A DNA stretch of 64,000 bases from Viscum album (Eukaryota; Streptophyta; Magnoliopsida; Santalales; Viscaceae). Both the position numbers and the translations under genes were made by a program. The stretch lies in contig OY728142.1 in the NCBI GenBank assembly GCA_963277665.1, positions 7,826,001-7,890,000 on the forward strand, read 5' to 3'. This document shows, piece by piece, positions 13,096 through 25,609 of this stretch; position 1 is the first letter of the stretch, and each line of letters begins with the position of its first letter. The notes beneath the pieces are model-generated. The model was not told where the DNA came from. It searched no databases and was given only the letters and a program-made list of their open reading frames with translations.

Positions 13096-14060
13096 GTTGT
13101 CCTTGTAGATTTATGATTCCATAGATATCCAAGGTGCTAGACCTAGAGGGTATGGGTAAGCATGCCCCTCTGGTGGGTGGGACAAAGCCTCCTATAGTTT
13201 TGTGCCCAGTTGTAGATAATTTAATTTGTGAGAGGCTCTTGAATATATTATAACCCTTGGAGAGGGGACCTCCTCAGACTGATCCAACAATGTTAGATCG
13301 CACCCATGAGTTCCATCATTAACACCATACACTTTTTAAAGGTGTGGGTGGTCCATATGTAGAAAATATATGGATGTATTCCATACAAAACACTCTCAAT
13401 CACTTAGAAACTATTGTGGATAAGAGGGTGAATTTGGATGTTTACATGTTTCATAAGGTAGTACAACATTGGTGTGATATTTTTCTTCAGGGGTAGTAAC
13501 ATGTCATGTAGCATTGAAATTATTTTTATACCTAATACCTTAGACAGTTCTTCCTAGAGACCATACAATATGATAAGGCTCATGAGTTTATAGGGTTTAA
13601 TAAAGGGGATATGGTAGTTATGGATTATTATTCATGGTTTATAGAGATTCAATGGGTTTATCTAAACAAAAGTCCTTATGATGCTTCTAAATCTAGTAAT
13701 TTCAAGGAGGGAATACACTATATAATAATATTTTATATGAATGTGTAATATTTTGACTCCTTATCTAATATCATAAATGAAGATTTGATTACAAAAACGA
13801 ATATTTATGCTATGTGACTATCCTCCTCGAGTGCATGGATTAGTGTTAGTGGATGTTATATTAGTTGAAAGTGTCAATTAAAAAACATGTGGTACGGTGG
13901 TGGTGGTCAATCTTGGAAGTCCAATGACTCTTCTTTTCTTTCATGAGGGGGCAGTGAGCTGTTCTGTTATTATTTTGGCCACTTGGGACACATGAGATAT
14001 CAATGCCCCAAACACCAGTGGGGTTCCATCTCTGTGGGAATATAGGAAATGTGCAATATG
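13096..14060 (+). pseudogene. gag remnant of element B (capsid region and zinc knuckle)
   Basis: Gag is the nucleocapsid polyprotein that packages retrotransposon RNA. The start is uncertain; an ATG at 13106 precedes a basic, Arg/Gly-containing stretch. Near 13565-13720 a frame reads KAHEFIGFNKGDMVVMDYY, resembling the conserved chromovirus segment FL.L.QG.M.V..Y. A zinc knuckle lies near 13957-14010, reading CYYFGHLGHMRYQC: the first Cys, His and last Cys of CX2CX4HX4C are present but the second Cys has become Phe. Several stops and frameshifts separate these pieces, so no functional Gag can be made. Confidence 0.7.
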
Positions 14061-14359
14061 TTTTAAGAGTGTATAAGTCTATTTTTAGTAGAGTATTAGG
14101 ATCAAATTATGGTTAATGGGTGGGGGAGGATACCATTCTACAATATTTGGGAAATTTGGCATCTACTAGGTTCCTGAACCATAGTGGCGGCCATAGAGAA
14201 TAGGGTTAAGGGAAATGAGGTCAGAAGTATAGTATGAACAAGGGAAATTAGATTTCAATATAGGGACACGTGGTACGACAATTTCATGCTGTGGATCATA
14301 CTATGATATAGAAGGATTTTTGGCCATTGATTTTAAAATGAACAATTTTGTGGGTGTAT

Positions 14360-14640
14360 ACTCTTATTACCACCTTTTTGGACACAAAATACTAAAACTA
14401 TTTTATATATTATTCTTTTATTGGACTCTTGGGTTTGGTAGTGGAGTATCTATATGGTGTGATTTTGATTGATACACCCTCAGGGATTAAATCATAGGGG
14501 ATTGAGAAGCATATTAGTTGTGATCTCTTCATCGGTGAAGATGATTTCTTATAGGACTCCCTCATTATATAAAGGGGTGAATTTGATGTAATTATTAAGA
14601 GGGACTAGATTATTCACTTTCCTAGTTAAAATAAATTTTG
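14360..14640 (+). pseudogene. Aspartic protease remnant of element B
   Basis: A frame with stops carries LGLVVEYLYGVILIDTPSGI and, further on, RGEFDVIIKRD. These correspond by eye to the middle of gypsy proteases (a V.TP.G segment) and to the C-terminal FDVILGMDWL block, here with the ILGMDWL part degraded. The catalytic D(S/T)GA motif expected upstream is not legible. It lies between the gag zinc knuckle and RT, the usual position. Confidence 0.45.
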
Positions 14641-14799
14641 GTCATTGATTTGTTTTCTTTATATCTCTTGATGGTAAAAACTTTGATAATGTTGGAGAGT
14701 GGGATGTTCATGCAGGTCATGATAGACCATACCATTAGCAACTAGGTCACATCACCACCTTATGGTATGTATGGCCCTATATGAGGGTGTGACTCATCA

Positions 14800-15780
14800 T
14801 ACTATCTTTCCACCTACGGTTGATCTATTCCTAGATATTTTTCAAAATGAATTTAAAGGATTACCAACTAAGTACAAAATCTAGTTTATGATTGAGATAT
14901 TTATAGGTATTGATCCTATTTTTATCCCTCCTTATAGGATGGAACTGGTATAGCCTTTACAATTAAAATCGCAGTTGGAGGACATGGAGAAAAAGGGGTT
15001 CATTCGACTAATAACATCGCTTTGGGATTATCTAGTGATTTTATTCAATAAGGAAGATGAATCATTGAGGGTATTAGTGGAATATTGGATGCTTAACCAA
15101 GTGATGATTAAGAATCGATATCCACTTCCCCACATTGATGATCTATTTGGTAAGATGAAGAATGATCATATATTCTCAAAAATAAATCATTATTTTGGGT
15201 ACCATTAGTTGGAATCATGCCCATGTGATGTTCCTATGAAAGCCTTTTTGAGTAGGTTTAGTCTTTAGTACCTTGTTATGTAATTCTCAGATAATGAACT
15301 TTCCATCAACCTTCATGGCTCTGATGAATAGTGTCTTCAATCATATCTATGATCCATTATTCTCGTATTATTCAATGATATCATAGTATAATCCCTTTAT
15401 AAATAGGATTATGTTGGACATCTGGATACAGTTTTCATCATGCTTTGGGGTTAGTAAAATTATGTAAAATTATCTAAATGTCCGTTTTGGTTGGACCATG
15501 TTCATTTCATGGTCCATGTAATAACCAAGGATAGAGTTAATATGGATTCTAATAATGCGGATTCCCTGATTTCTTATGAAATACCCAAGAAAATCATTAA
15601 GATTCATTGCTTACTAGGTTTAGCTGGATACTACCACAGATTTATTGAGGACTAATATTGCATGGATGAACCGTTGATGGACCTGAATAGGATAGGGGTA
15701 AAAATAATTTAGTCTGATGATTTTGAAATTGAATTTATTTATATTATGAAGTGGTTTATTTCGGCAAATATTTTGATCTT
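14800..15780 (+). pseudogene. Reverse transcriptase remnant of element B
   Basis: This is the best-preserved part of B. The run-in has FKGLP and a PPYRM block, then an open stretch at 14975-15208 with KGFIR, the SLRVLVEYWMLNQV block (family form SLR.C.DYR.LN.V), KNRYPLPHIDDLF and FSKI...FGYH (family form FSKIDLRSGYH). The catalytic YXDD box, expected near 15370-15390, is changed to FNDIIV. Further on, a frame reads LLGLAGYYHRFI (family form FLGLAGYYRRFI). Frame shifts and stops occur around the open part. Gypsy RT is indicated by the block order and the downstream integrase. Confidence 0.85.
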
Positions 15781-15789
15781 ACCACATCT

Positions 15790-16150
15790 AGTGAAGGGTT
15801 ATACTTTATATTATGATGCGTTAGGTGCCAGTTTTGGTGTTGTGCTTATGAAGAATAGACTGTTAGTCAGTTATGGTTTTTGACAACCAAGACCACATGA
15901 GTGTAACTACCCAACCCATGATTTTAATATTTCTACAATGGTAAAAAACCTAATATTTTTTGGAAACCACCTCCTAGGGGAGAGGTTTGTGGTTTACATG
16001 GATCAGAAAATCTTGAAATACATCTTCTCTCATTATGGCCTAAAACTTTACTATGGGAGGTGGGTTGAGTACCTACAATCATTTGACATCAAAATAGATT
16101 ATACCCCAAGGAAATAGAATGTTTTAATAGACCATTTGTGGAGGAATACA
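15790..16150 (+). pseudogene. RNase H remnant of element B
   Basis: A frame reads YYDALGASFGVVLMKNRLLV, matching the gypsy RNase H opening (family form CDAS..GLG.VLMQ). It continues with PHECNYPTHDFN, LLGERFVVYMDQKILKY (family form LYG..V.V.TDHKSLKY) and IDYTPRK. One catalytic Asp is readable in YYDA, a second in YMDQ. Stops interrupt the frame after LVSYGF and after PRK. Confidence 0.8.
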
Positions 16151-16379
16151 TAGTCTAACGTTTTTAATTAGTTCAATTTTGAGTGGAATATTATAGACTT
16201 GTGTGTAGAAATGTATCTTGATGTCCAAGAGTACTAGGGTGTAGAAATATTGGCATCCATATAAATCAATATATCACTTTTTTATATGGTGAAAGAGTTC
16301 CAATTTATAGGTTCTAACATTTTAGGGATGTGTGATAGTATTTATAGTAGTAAACCTTTTATTAGATAGTCATTGGATG

Positions 16380-17109
16380 ATGATATGATTTTGTATGTCC
16401 GAGACCGAGTGGTAGTCCCCATGAGAATGTATAAGGAAATAATTTGTGACCTATACTCATTGAGATATACTATGAATATAGAGATGAACAAGATGTATTA
16501 GGACATATTTAGGAAATATTGGTGGACTGGAAGGGAGAAAGATGTATCTGGTTTTGTTTCTTGATGATGCACCTTCCAGTAAGTCAAGGCTAATAATCAG
16601 CATCTTGCTAGTCATCTCGAGTCATTTACCATCCTAGAGTGGAAGTGGGATAATGTGAAGAATAATTTTTTTAATGTACTACCTAGGAATCCTCATACAC
16701 ATAATGAATTTTGGGTTATCATGGATCATTTAATAAAGGTAACCCACTTATTTCTTATCAACTATTCTTCTAAAGTTGACGATCTTGGAAGAATATATAT
16801 ATATGATATAGTAGACCTGTTTGGGGTGCCATAAAGAATCATATAATATAGATATTCCTATTTTAGTTCATGATTTTGTAAGGGACTTAATAAGTCACTA
16901 GGAATACAAGTCCATCAGAGTATAGTCTATCACCCGTAAAGGGATCGGAAATCTAAGTACATGATATTTTTGCTTGTGGACATGCTCTGAGATTGTGTCC
17001 TCAATTTTAGCTAATACTATGAGGATCAAATGGACTTAGTGGAATTAACTTTCAATAATTGTTACCTATAATCTGTCTAGATGTATCCTTTTGATTCCAT
17101 ATTACAAAA
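16380..17109 (+). pseudogene. Integrase remnant of element B, N-terminal and core parts
   Basis: Recognisable blocks in order are: KYWWTGREKDVSGFVS (zinc-binding HHCC region, family form YWW.GM..DIA.FV), CTFQ then VKANNQHLA (family CQ.VKAEHQ), LEWKWDNV, the core WVIMDHLIKVTHLF (family WVIVDRLTKSAHFL), YIYDIVDLFGVP (family YI.EIVRLHGVP) and LVELTFNN (family LVEFAYNNSY). The sequence stops within the block corresponding to M.PFE.LYG, where the CACTA element begins at 17110. Multiple stops show it is dead. Confidence 0.8.
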
Positions 17110-17290
17110 CACTCATTTAAAAGCGTTGGTATTTATCAGTGCTAAAAAATGTTGATAAATGGAATATTTATCAGAACTAAGGAAATCATTGATAAAATTT
17201 ACCATTTATCAGAACTTTATTTTTAGCACTAAAAATATTTATTTTATCATAACTCTTTTAAGAATGATAAAGGTCCAAATAAATAAAATA
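17110..17290. repeat. Left terminal and subterminal repeats of the CACTA element
   Basis: Several copies of TTTATCAG(A/T)(A/G)CT and its complement TGATAAA occur, as in ATTTATCAGTGCTAAAAAAT at 17131. Such words bind the element's own TNPA-like protein in En/Spm; that function here is family knowledge, not shown. Confidence 0.7.
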
Positions 17291-17299
17291 AAATAATGA

Positions 17300-18420
17300 A
17301 ATAAATAAAAAATAAAAAACCTGTTTATTAAGAAAATATTGAAAATTTTAATAATTAAATAATTGTTGATAAAAATGAACAATTTTATTATACATTATTA
17401 AATATGAAACTTTTTATTAATTAGATAATTATGATAATTATTCTTATTAAATTGTATATATTAAATATATAGATATATATTAAAGTATATAAATAAGATT
17501 TATATATTACAAAATATTTATGAACTTTAAACTAAATAGTCATATATTTATTGAATAATTATGTATAATTAAAAATTAATATGAATAAAAAATATTGACT
17601 AATTTCATAGTGCTTGATATATTATAACAGTTCAGGGAGAGGGATCACAAATAAACAAAGGAACTATTACATCTACATGTACTTGGGGAGACTCAATCCT
17701 ACGACCTCCCATGAGACCCCTCAAATATGTAACCACTAGGCTCTACCCTTAGGAGCACATAGTACTCAACATATAATTGAATGTCATTTGATTTTTCGAT
17801 TTAAAATATATATAGATCAAATATGTGGTATATAGGTTTCATATATATGCAATTAGTGGATTTTTATATACAATTCTCACACATAAAACTTATCCATTTT
17901 TTAAATTTTGTTAAAGTCTACTTATTCTCAATTTATTCAATTTCACTCATTTGAACATATATTTATGCACTTAAGATTAGATATTAATTAATAATGTTAA
18001 CAATATATTTGAAAAAAATATTTATAAATAAATATATGTATAAATATACATTTACTATATTTATACAATAATATATTTATAATTATAAAAAATAAATATT
18101 TTTTTACAAGTATTTATATAATTATAAAAAAATAATTATATATATTTAAATAATTATTAAATTTATAATAAATTTAATTAAACAATGAATATATTTAATA
18201 TGTTTATATATAATTATTAGATATATTTGTATAATTTCATAACTATATATAATGATATAAATATTTTTTTAAAAATATTTATATAATTATAAATAAAAAA
18301 TAATAAAATTAAAATTAATATATTGAAAAAGTAATATATCTAAAAAATGTATATTTAAAATATATTTATTATATATATATAAATATTTACATTATTTATT
18401 TATAATTATAATTATAAATC
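17300..18420. other. AT-rich block splitting the left subterminal region; holds a SINE-like piece
   Basis: Subterminal TTATCAG words are absent between about 17290 and 18430 but resume afterwards, so this 1.1 kb is probably an insertion or an AT expansion. It is mostly ATATTTATAA-like sequence with no coding potential. The only distinctive part is the tRNA-like segment at 17635-17755. Confidence 0.5.
17635..17755 (-). mobile_element. tRNA-derived SINE-like sequence
   Basis: On the minus strand the head reads GGTAGAGCCTAGTGGTTA, fitting a pol III A box (17730-17745). About 40 bp further on, GGTCGTAGGATTGAGTCTC (17688-17706) resembles a B box whose GGTTCGAATCC core has decayed. GC content is well above the surrounding AT-rich DNA. 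The tail towards 17635 has no clear poly(A). No target duplication was found. Confidence 0.45.
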
Positions 18421-18429
18421 CATTATTAG

Positions 18430-18690
18430 CGCTTAAGTAATAAGTGCCAATAAAAAAATCTTTAGCAGCTCTTTTTTGACGCTGATAAAGATGTGACTTT
18501 ATCAGTGCTAAAAAGTGCGCTGATCAAATCAACATTCATCAGTACTATATTTTTTGTTCTGATAAAAATTGATTTTGTCTGTTCTTTTTCACACTGATAA
18601 ATATATACCTTTATCAATGCTGAAAATCACTGATAAAGAGTCTTTTATCAACACTTAAATAATAAGAGACGATAAAAGTGTCCTGATCTA
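18430..18690. repeat. Inner left subterminal repeat cluster of the CACTA element
   Basis: Dense TTTATCAGTGCTAAAAA, GCTGATAAA, CACTGATAAA and related words lie in both orientations (for example 18492-18508 and 18590-18640), matching the cluster at 26830-27180 near the other end. Confidence 0.75.
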
Positions 18691-18699
18691 ATTTTAAAA

Positions 18700-21010
18700 A
18701 CCTAAAAATCTGCATACCTGTTGTGATATCTGAAGCTTTCCATGGAATTCATAAGGTTTTGGTGCTCCTCATCAGTGAATTGAACCATGAATCACACCAT
18801 TTGACTGCCTCTTGAACATCTCGTCTGACATCCGATGTTCTATTAAAGTTTTTGTTTCTGTAGAGGGTTCTAGATTTTCATTAACTAAGTGAGGAATGAC
18901 TACCAATTTTTTTTTGTGTTTTTTTGGTTTTATTTTTAATTTCATATTTGATGATGTAGTTATTTGTTTTCCAGTGATTGTATACTAGTGAGGTAGGCCT
19001 TTCGGTTTTCTCTGTTTTCAATTTTGATTCAACTCTTGATCGCCTATGGAGAGTTTATTGTTTATGGACTCGATGGTGACACATAGAGTCATACAGAGTT
19101 TATTTGGTTGTTTTATTTTGTTTAAATTTCTTCAATTGATCACCTAAATCCATCATACATATTTTTCATTCTTTATTTTATCAATAGTATTCCATACATG
19201 AGAAATTTTAGAAATTGAAACTAGGGATTTTTTTGTGTGAGGGAGTTGAAGGTAGATTAAGGGATATCTTTTATATTATACTGGTTTATATGTTCTTTTC
19301 TACTTCTCTAGGTTGGTGTGGGAATAAATTGTATTGATGTATCATGGAAATTTTTATTTAAATTTTCTTTCTACAAGTTTTATTTATATTTTGTGCTAAA
19401 TCATTCCCCATGTTTTGTTTTTCATTCCATGATGCTTGTTTCCAACCTGAGGGGGATCACGAATATCCCTTGGACACTATCATGGACCATCTTAGGTGTT
19501 TGATATATAGTTTTCTTTGGTTTGTTTTGGAAACTATATCTATTGTTAAATTTTTTTTTATCTTTTCTCAACAATCCAACCTCCTATAAATCTATAATTT
19601 TAATGAAATCTATTTTATTTTTCTCTCTCTTTAGATTAATCCAACAATGTTTATAAATCCTTTTAATAATAATATATGAAATATTATACCTTGATGTTAT
19701 GTACTATTTTACAACTACATTATAATTTTTCATCATCTTCATACTCCCCCTCCCAATAATTAAAAAAAAATATCCTTTTGAGATTACCCCTTTCTAGATA
19801 TACCGCTTTTTTAGACCTATATTCCACTATAAGTCATCATAATTTCATTATTGGGAAAGTAGTTTTTTAAGAAATTTGACCCCTTTTGAGTATTAATTTA
19901 ACTAATAACTAGTGTATTTCCATGGAATAAACATGATACCAAGCTATATCAAATGTATAAAAACAATATGTCAAAACGTTTTACTATCAAGAAAGTTGGC
20001 ATATAACAAATCTCCCACACTCTGTGATATAGATTGACTTTTCATCCAAAACATTTTAAAATTCTATTTAATTTTCAATGGGTGTCAACATAGGTTTACA
20101 ATATTTCTTTTGAAATATATAAAATACTTCCCTAACATACATGTATTTAGAAATTAATATCTCATTAATTCCACGATTCACCTATAAACTAAAGAAAAAT
20201 GCCAACTCACTAATCATCAACATTCAAATATATCTCATTGTTAATGTAGTAAATTAATATCATCGTTCATCTCTTGGAACTCTAATATTTTGTCATCCAC
20301 ATTGATAAAACCATTCAATTTACCCATAACATTATTTTTTATCTAATGATTATAATCAAGTTCTCATTTTTTAAGTTAAATTTTTATTAATAATTCATAT
20401 AACCTTCAATTATAAGCTCTTAGTTCTTGTTTCAATTCATAAATCACATTTTTCAATTTAAAAACATTATTCTCAAATTAAATAATTATAAAAATATCTG
20501 TCTGTTTGATGTAAACTTTCTATTCATTTAATCTATTAGGAAATGCTAATTTTACATCCAGTTAGAGTACCTTAAATTTCCTTGGGATGGGTTGATGTGG
20601 TGATATGACATCTGAAGAATATTAAGATGTGTTTAAATATTGATATACAATTAATTTTAAATTTAATAATTCCTTAGTTTTCTACATCACTTGTTCCATT
20701 ATAGTTTTATAACTTTCAGTTGATTGAATGAGAGTTTATTATTCTTGTTTATCATATTTGAGTTTTTGATTACTCCTTAATTTACTATATTATATTTTCA
20801 TTTGTTTAGGGGATTTATGAATGATTTTATGTGGATTAATTCTTGTCATAAATTCAATTCCCCATTTCATTCTTCATACTCAAATTCATTGAAATAATAA
20901 AATGTTGAGTTTCCATTATTATAATTTTCGATTACATCCAATTTTGATAATGAATATTTTATGTGTATTTATTTATATATTATATAAAATTAGTATTTTA
21001 TGTAGCCAAT
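18700..21010 (+). other. Leader/5' region of the CACTA element, no coding sequence recognised
   Basis: A somewhat GC-richer stretch at 18715-18860 (CATTTGACTGCCTCTTGAAC, CGTCTGACATCCGATG) directly follows the subterminal repeats, where transcription starts in En/Spm-type elements. A splice-acceptor-like CTTCTCTAG occurs near 19311. An open frame at 19318-19503 has no domain I recognise. From 19510 to 21010 the DNA is AT-rich with nothing identifiable. Confidence 0.35.
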
Positions 21011-21013
21011 ACA

Positions 21014-24000
21014 ATGGATATGAACCAAAAATGGATGCATTCTAATCATTTGACAAAATAATATGAATATGGAGTTAAATATTTTACTAAGTTTGCAGGA
21101 GAGAATGTAGATGGCCCTTCTAAAATCCTCTGTCCAGGTTTACACTATTGTTATTCAAGAAATATTAGTCTATAATAGTTGAAAGAACATTTTATTTTTC
21201 ACGAAATAGATCAAAGAAATAAATATTTTACTAAACATGGGAAAAAACTGAATATGGACATCGATTGGGACAAAACTACAGTTTATAAATCATTTGATAT
21301 GAATACCTTTGAAAAAGATAATGGAGATCAGATGGAAGAAATGACATTGGAAATTGAAGATGAAATTCATGATTTTCCAAAGTTGTTTAAGGAGTTAAAT
21401 AGTTCCTACAAGAAACTATTTTATATTAGTTAAACTAAATACACAACATTGTCAGCTGTATTAAAGTTATATAATTTGAAATCGGGCAGTGGATGGAGTG
21501 AATCTGACTTTATAGAACTACTTGGTCTTCTAGAAGATATATTGCCAGAAGAAACTGAACTACCATACTAGACATATAACTCTAAACGAATGTTACGTTC
21601 AATGGACATGATCTCTAAAAAATACATTATTGTCTAAATGATTGCATATTTTTTCATAAGGACCATGAATCACTCATAAAATTAGATAAGTGTGGCGTAG
21701 ATCGATACAAGAAAAATGAACTATGTCCTTAAAAATTTGTATGATAATTTACTATCATTCCATGGTTTAGAAGACAATATGAATTTCAGGAAATCATGAT
21801 ACAATTAACATGGCATGCCGATACAATAATTAATTATAAGAACCTATATCATTCAACAAATTCTCCTTAGTTGAATAATATTTACTATGAGTTTTTGGAA
21901 TTTGGAGATGAGCCGAGGAACGTTCATATTGCATTATCTATAGATTGAATAAATCCTTTTGGTGTATAGAGTAATACTCACGATACATGGAAAATCATGT
22001 TTTTAAATTATAACTTTCTGCCATGTTTATATATGAACCGCAAATAAATTATGTCGTTTCAGCTTATATTAGGACCAGAGAAACCCGATAATGATATTGA
22101 TTTCAATTTGGATACATTGATAGAATATCTGAAATTGATGTGGGATACATGTATTAAAATGAATGATTGTTATAGAAGTTAAGAATTCACATTGTGGGGC
22201 ATGTTTTATGGAACAATAAATGATTTCCCCTCTAATATATATTTATCAAGAAATAGAATGAAAATAATTTTGGGGCGTACCATTTTTGCAAAACACACAT
22301 ACTTAGTTACGCTGAGTCATTCCTCAAAGACCGTGTTTTTATAACAGCAGGAAGTTTTACCTCGATGAAATAAATTCTAACCTTAGATTAAAACATTCGA
22401 TAGGAATATTGAATAAGGTAAAACACCGTCTCTAGAAATGGGTTATCAACTGTACATAAAAGTAAAAAATATTGACACTATTTTCAATAAACCACTTTCT
22501 AAAAACTATAAAAAAATCAAGATGTAAAAAGAGATCCATTTTATTTGAACTATTATTTTGGAATTTCTTGTATTTAAGACATTTTCTTGATTCCATACAT
22601 GTAAAAAATGTATTTGATAGTGTTATTAACACGTTACTAAATGCTCCTAGAAAAATATAAGATGAAATAAAGGTTATGCTGTACTTGATTAAATTGGTGA
22701 TAAGGGAATAGTTGGGACTAATGAAGGGTAAGAGGTGGAATTTCCTTCCTCCAATGAATTACACTCTATTCAGATAAAAAAAATTACAATCATACGTTTT
22801 CCTTACTAGTGTAAAAGATCCATAGGGGTATTCATAAAATATAAATAATGTCATGTCAATGACTAATTTGAAGTTATAAAGACTTAAATCACATGGATTC
22901 CATGTTTGGATGCAATATTTAAGGAATATTCCGTTCTGTTGCATTCTACATCAAAATGTATGACATACATTAACTATAATCTACTTATTTTTCAAATACA
23001 TTTTAGTAAATTTATAGATTTGGTGAAGTTTCCCATCATGAATAAGGAGATTTCAGTCATATTATGTGAATTATAGATGTTCTTCCCACCATTATTCTTT
23101 GATATAATGGTCCACCTGATGGTTCAATTGGTTTGAGAGGTTAAACTATGTGGTCCTATCCATTACAGATGGATGTACCCCATTGAATTCTATATAAATA
23201 TTTCTAAATGGTATGTCAAGAATCGAAGTCGACCCGATGTTTGTATTGTAGAATATTATATTGTTAAAGAAGCTATTTAATTCTGATACTGATTACCTAT
23301 TATATATTGAAATTATATGTCTCCTAAAGTATCCTCACAATGAACACCTTATAGGAAAATGGATTTCTGGAAGAGATGTTGTTACAATGACCTTGATAGA
23401 GAAAGAGGGAGGATATCATTACATATTACATAATAGTTAAGAAGTTGATCCATACATTGAGTCCTATAAATAAATTCTCAGTGATATGAATCCATTCAAG
23501 GGTTGATGGATGGATATAAAATATATATAATCAATAGTTTATAGTATAGTTCAGAGATCAAATTTATATGGAGTTATATGAAAATCCTAATTAAATTTTT
23601 AAAAATTTTCAATGTCTTGATATAGGAACAAATGAAAATTTTATATCTTACAATGGTTTTGTAATAAATGGTTATACATTGTATACAATATCCATGATGA
23701 ATTCAGTATTATGAAAAATAGTGGTGTTACACTTGTGGCTAAAGTGATGCACATATCTGTTTCCAAGGAATGAAATCCAATTTTTGAAAATATGTTGTAT
23801 TTTTGGCATTATTGAACATATATACGAGTTGGATTGTATAACATTTGAAGTGCCACTTTTCCTTCAAAAAGGGTTTGACATCATCAATTGAGTTAAATTT
23901 GATGAAATGGGCTTTGTGAAGGTGAAATTTAGTGTGGAAGGGAAAAAAGACAAGACGTTAAAAATGGAATCACAATTAGTGAAATTATTTTATGTCTGTG

Positions 24001-24231
24001 ATCTAACAAATAAGAATTGGTCGATTGTCTTTATGATGACTAAAAAAATGTTGAGTTAGATGAATTTTTAATCAAGGATAACCCTTTCATTGGTACATCA
24101 CAATTATTTCATGTAGGTCACAATGTAGACAATGCCTTGTATATTATAGTGGACCAAAAAGAGGGTATTAGGATCCTTGAAAGAGGAACCAAATCCTTGA
24201 AACCTTTAAATAAAATAAAGAGGGTTAAATG
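21014..24231 (+). pseudogene. TNP2-type CACTA transposase, decayed
   Basis: TNP2/TnpD-type proteins bind the element ends and catalyse CACTA transposition. The reading, with many stops and frameshifts, follows the family from end to end. An ATG at 21014 opens MDMNQKWMH and FTKFAGENVDGPSKILCPG (family W...F..FA..N......I.CPC). Next come SGWSESDFIELLGLLEDILP, LNDCIFF, WHAD, FLEFGDEPRNVHIALSID.INPFG, LILGPEKPDNDIDFNLDTLI, TINDFPSN and HFLDSIHVKNVFDSVINTLL at 22570-22640 (family LDVMHIEKNVCDN). Then IMNKEISVILCEL, FFPPLFFDIMVHLMVQL, YRWMYPIEFYI and KNRSRPDVCIVEYYIVKEA. The C-terminal LVKLFYVCDLTNKNWSIVF (family QV.YV.DP....W.VV) leads to the end near 24231. Length (3.2 kb) suits a full gene. Confidence 0.85.
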
Positions 24232-24530
24232 AGAAGGTAAAAGTATTTTTTAATATACTATGTTTTTCCTCATAATATTATATGTTCTATATTTCATTAA
24301 CATAATATAAATTAAATATTTGACTACTCATGCAAACAATGTCTTCTGCAGATGATGGAAGAAAAAACTACAATGAAGGAAACCCTTTGAAAATATGTAA
24401 TGGTAATGTTATGATATACTTTGACTATTTTTCCAAAAAATTATATAATGAAACATTTATTTAATTTTCATTATTCCATACAGATTTCATTTATTTTAGA
24501 CGATTTTCTTCCATGTTTCATCCTTTGTAG

Positions 24531-25560
24531 GAATAGAAACGACACTATCCCTGCTCAATCACAAACGTAATATTGTGTTTTCATTTTAAAATCATTGTAT
24601 ATAGAATTAATGTATTGTTTCATAATTAGGATTCATTTTTTTATTATTACTCACATAATAAATGTTTTCTTATATAGGTGGATTTTTTTTGAGTTGGGTT
24701 GCACTATCCATCTTTCATGCCTCTTCTTCCTTAAAACCTTTTCACCCCTATACTGGTGCATTTTACACTTTCTTTAAATTTACCTCCATTTTCGTTGCAG
24801 GATTATAAATGAAACTTTCTCAATTAAATAAGTAATCTTGATGTTTTTATAGTCAGGTCATTGTCCGTATAATTAATGTCTTGTTTCATATTTATGTTTA
24901 ATTTATTTCTTTAGTATTACTCACATAATAAATTTTTTCTAATATAGGTGTATTATTTTGTTCGAGTTGGAGTGCTCTGTCAAATATTCATGATTCTTCT
25001 CTCTTAAAACCTTTTCACCCCTATAGTGGTGCTCTTATTACTTTATTTCGAGTTACATCCACTGCATTTCCAGGAAGAGTAGTGATGCTACGTCTACTAA
25101 AATATAGAGGTAATTTTGATGTTTAAAAGTTAAAATAATTGTCTATAGAATTAATGTATTGTTTAATATTTATATTTAAATTATTTATTTTTAGTATTAC
25201 ACATATAGTAATTTTTTTCTTATACATGCAGATACTTTTTTTTGAATTTTGGTGCTCTATCCAACAATCATGATTCTTCTCCCTTAAAACCTTTTCATCA
25301 CTATAATGTATCATTTATCACATTGTTTCATGTTACCTCCACAAATTTGTGGGAAGGGAAACAACGCTACATCAACTCAATTACAAAGGTAATATTTATG
25401 TTTTCACAATAAAATCATTGTATATAGAGTAAATGTATTTTTTCATATTTATTATTAATTTATTTATTCTAGTATTACTTATATAATAATTGTTTTCTTA
25501 TATTTGTGGAATATTTTTTTAGTTGATGTGGTTTGTTCAAAGATGCTCATGCAGTGTTGG
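24531..25560 (+). pseudogene. Tandemly repeated intron-exon module downstream of TNP2
   Basis: A 270-284 bp unit recurs. Exon-like parts lie at 24531-24566 (3' end only), 24678-24831, 24948-25109 and 25232-25388, with a partial one from about 25508. Each of the three full ones follows a TATATAG or ATGCAG acceptor; three of the four exon ends are directly followed by GTAA, the copy-1 end by GTAATC after AAATAA. The intervening parts are also conserved (ATTGTATATAGAATTAATGT, AGTATTACTCACATAATAA). The exons encode a repeated peptide: GALSNNHDSSPLKPFHHY in copy 3, SALSNIHDSSLLKPFHPYSG in copy 2, and ALSIFHASSSLKPFHPY in copy 1. Copies 2 and 3 are open throughout; copy 1 has a TAA near its end. 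The position matches the second, TNPA-like gene of En/Spm elements, but I recognise no known domain. Confidence 0.6.
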
Positions 25561-25609
25561 AAGTTCAACAAATAAAGTCAATTCAATTCATGGTAACATT
25601 GACAGTTAT

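Noticed and set aside
22432..22632. Minus-strand frame of 66 codons
   Set aside because: Antisense to the in-frame TNP2 block at 22472-22660, which carries the recognisable DSIHVKNV motif.
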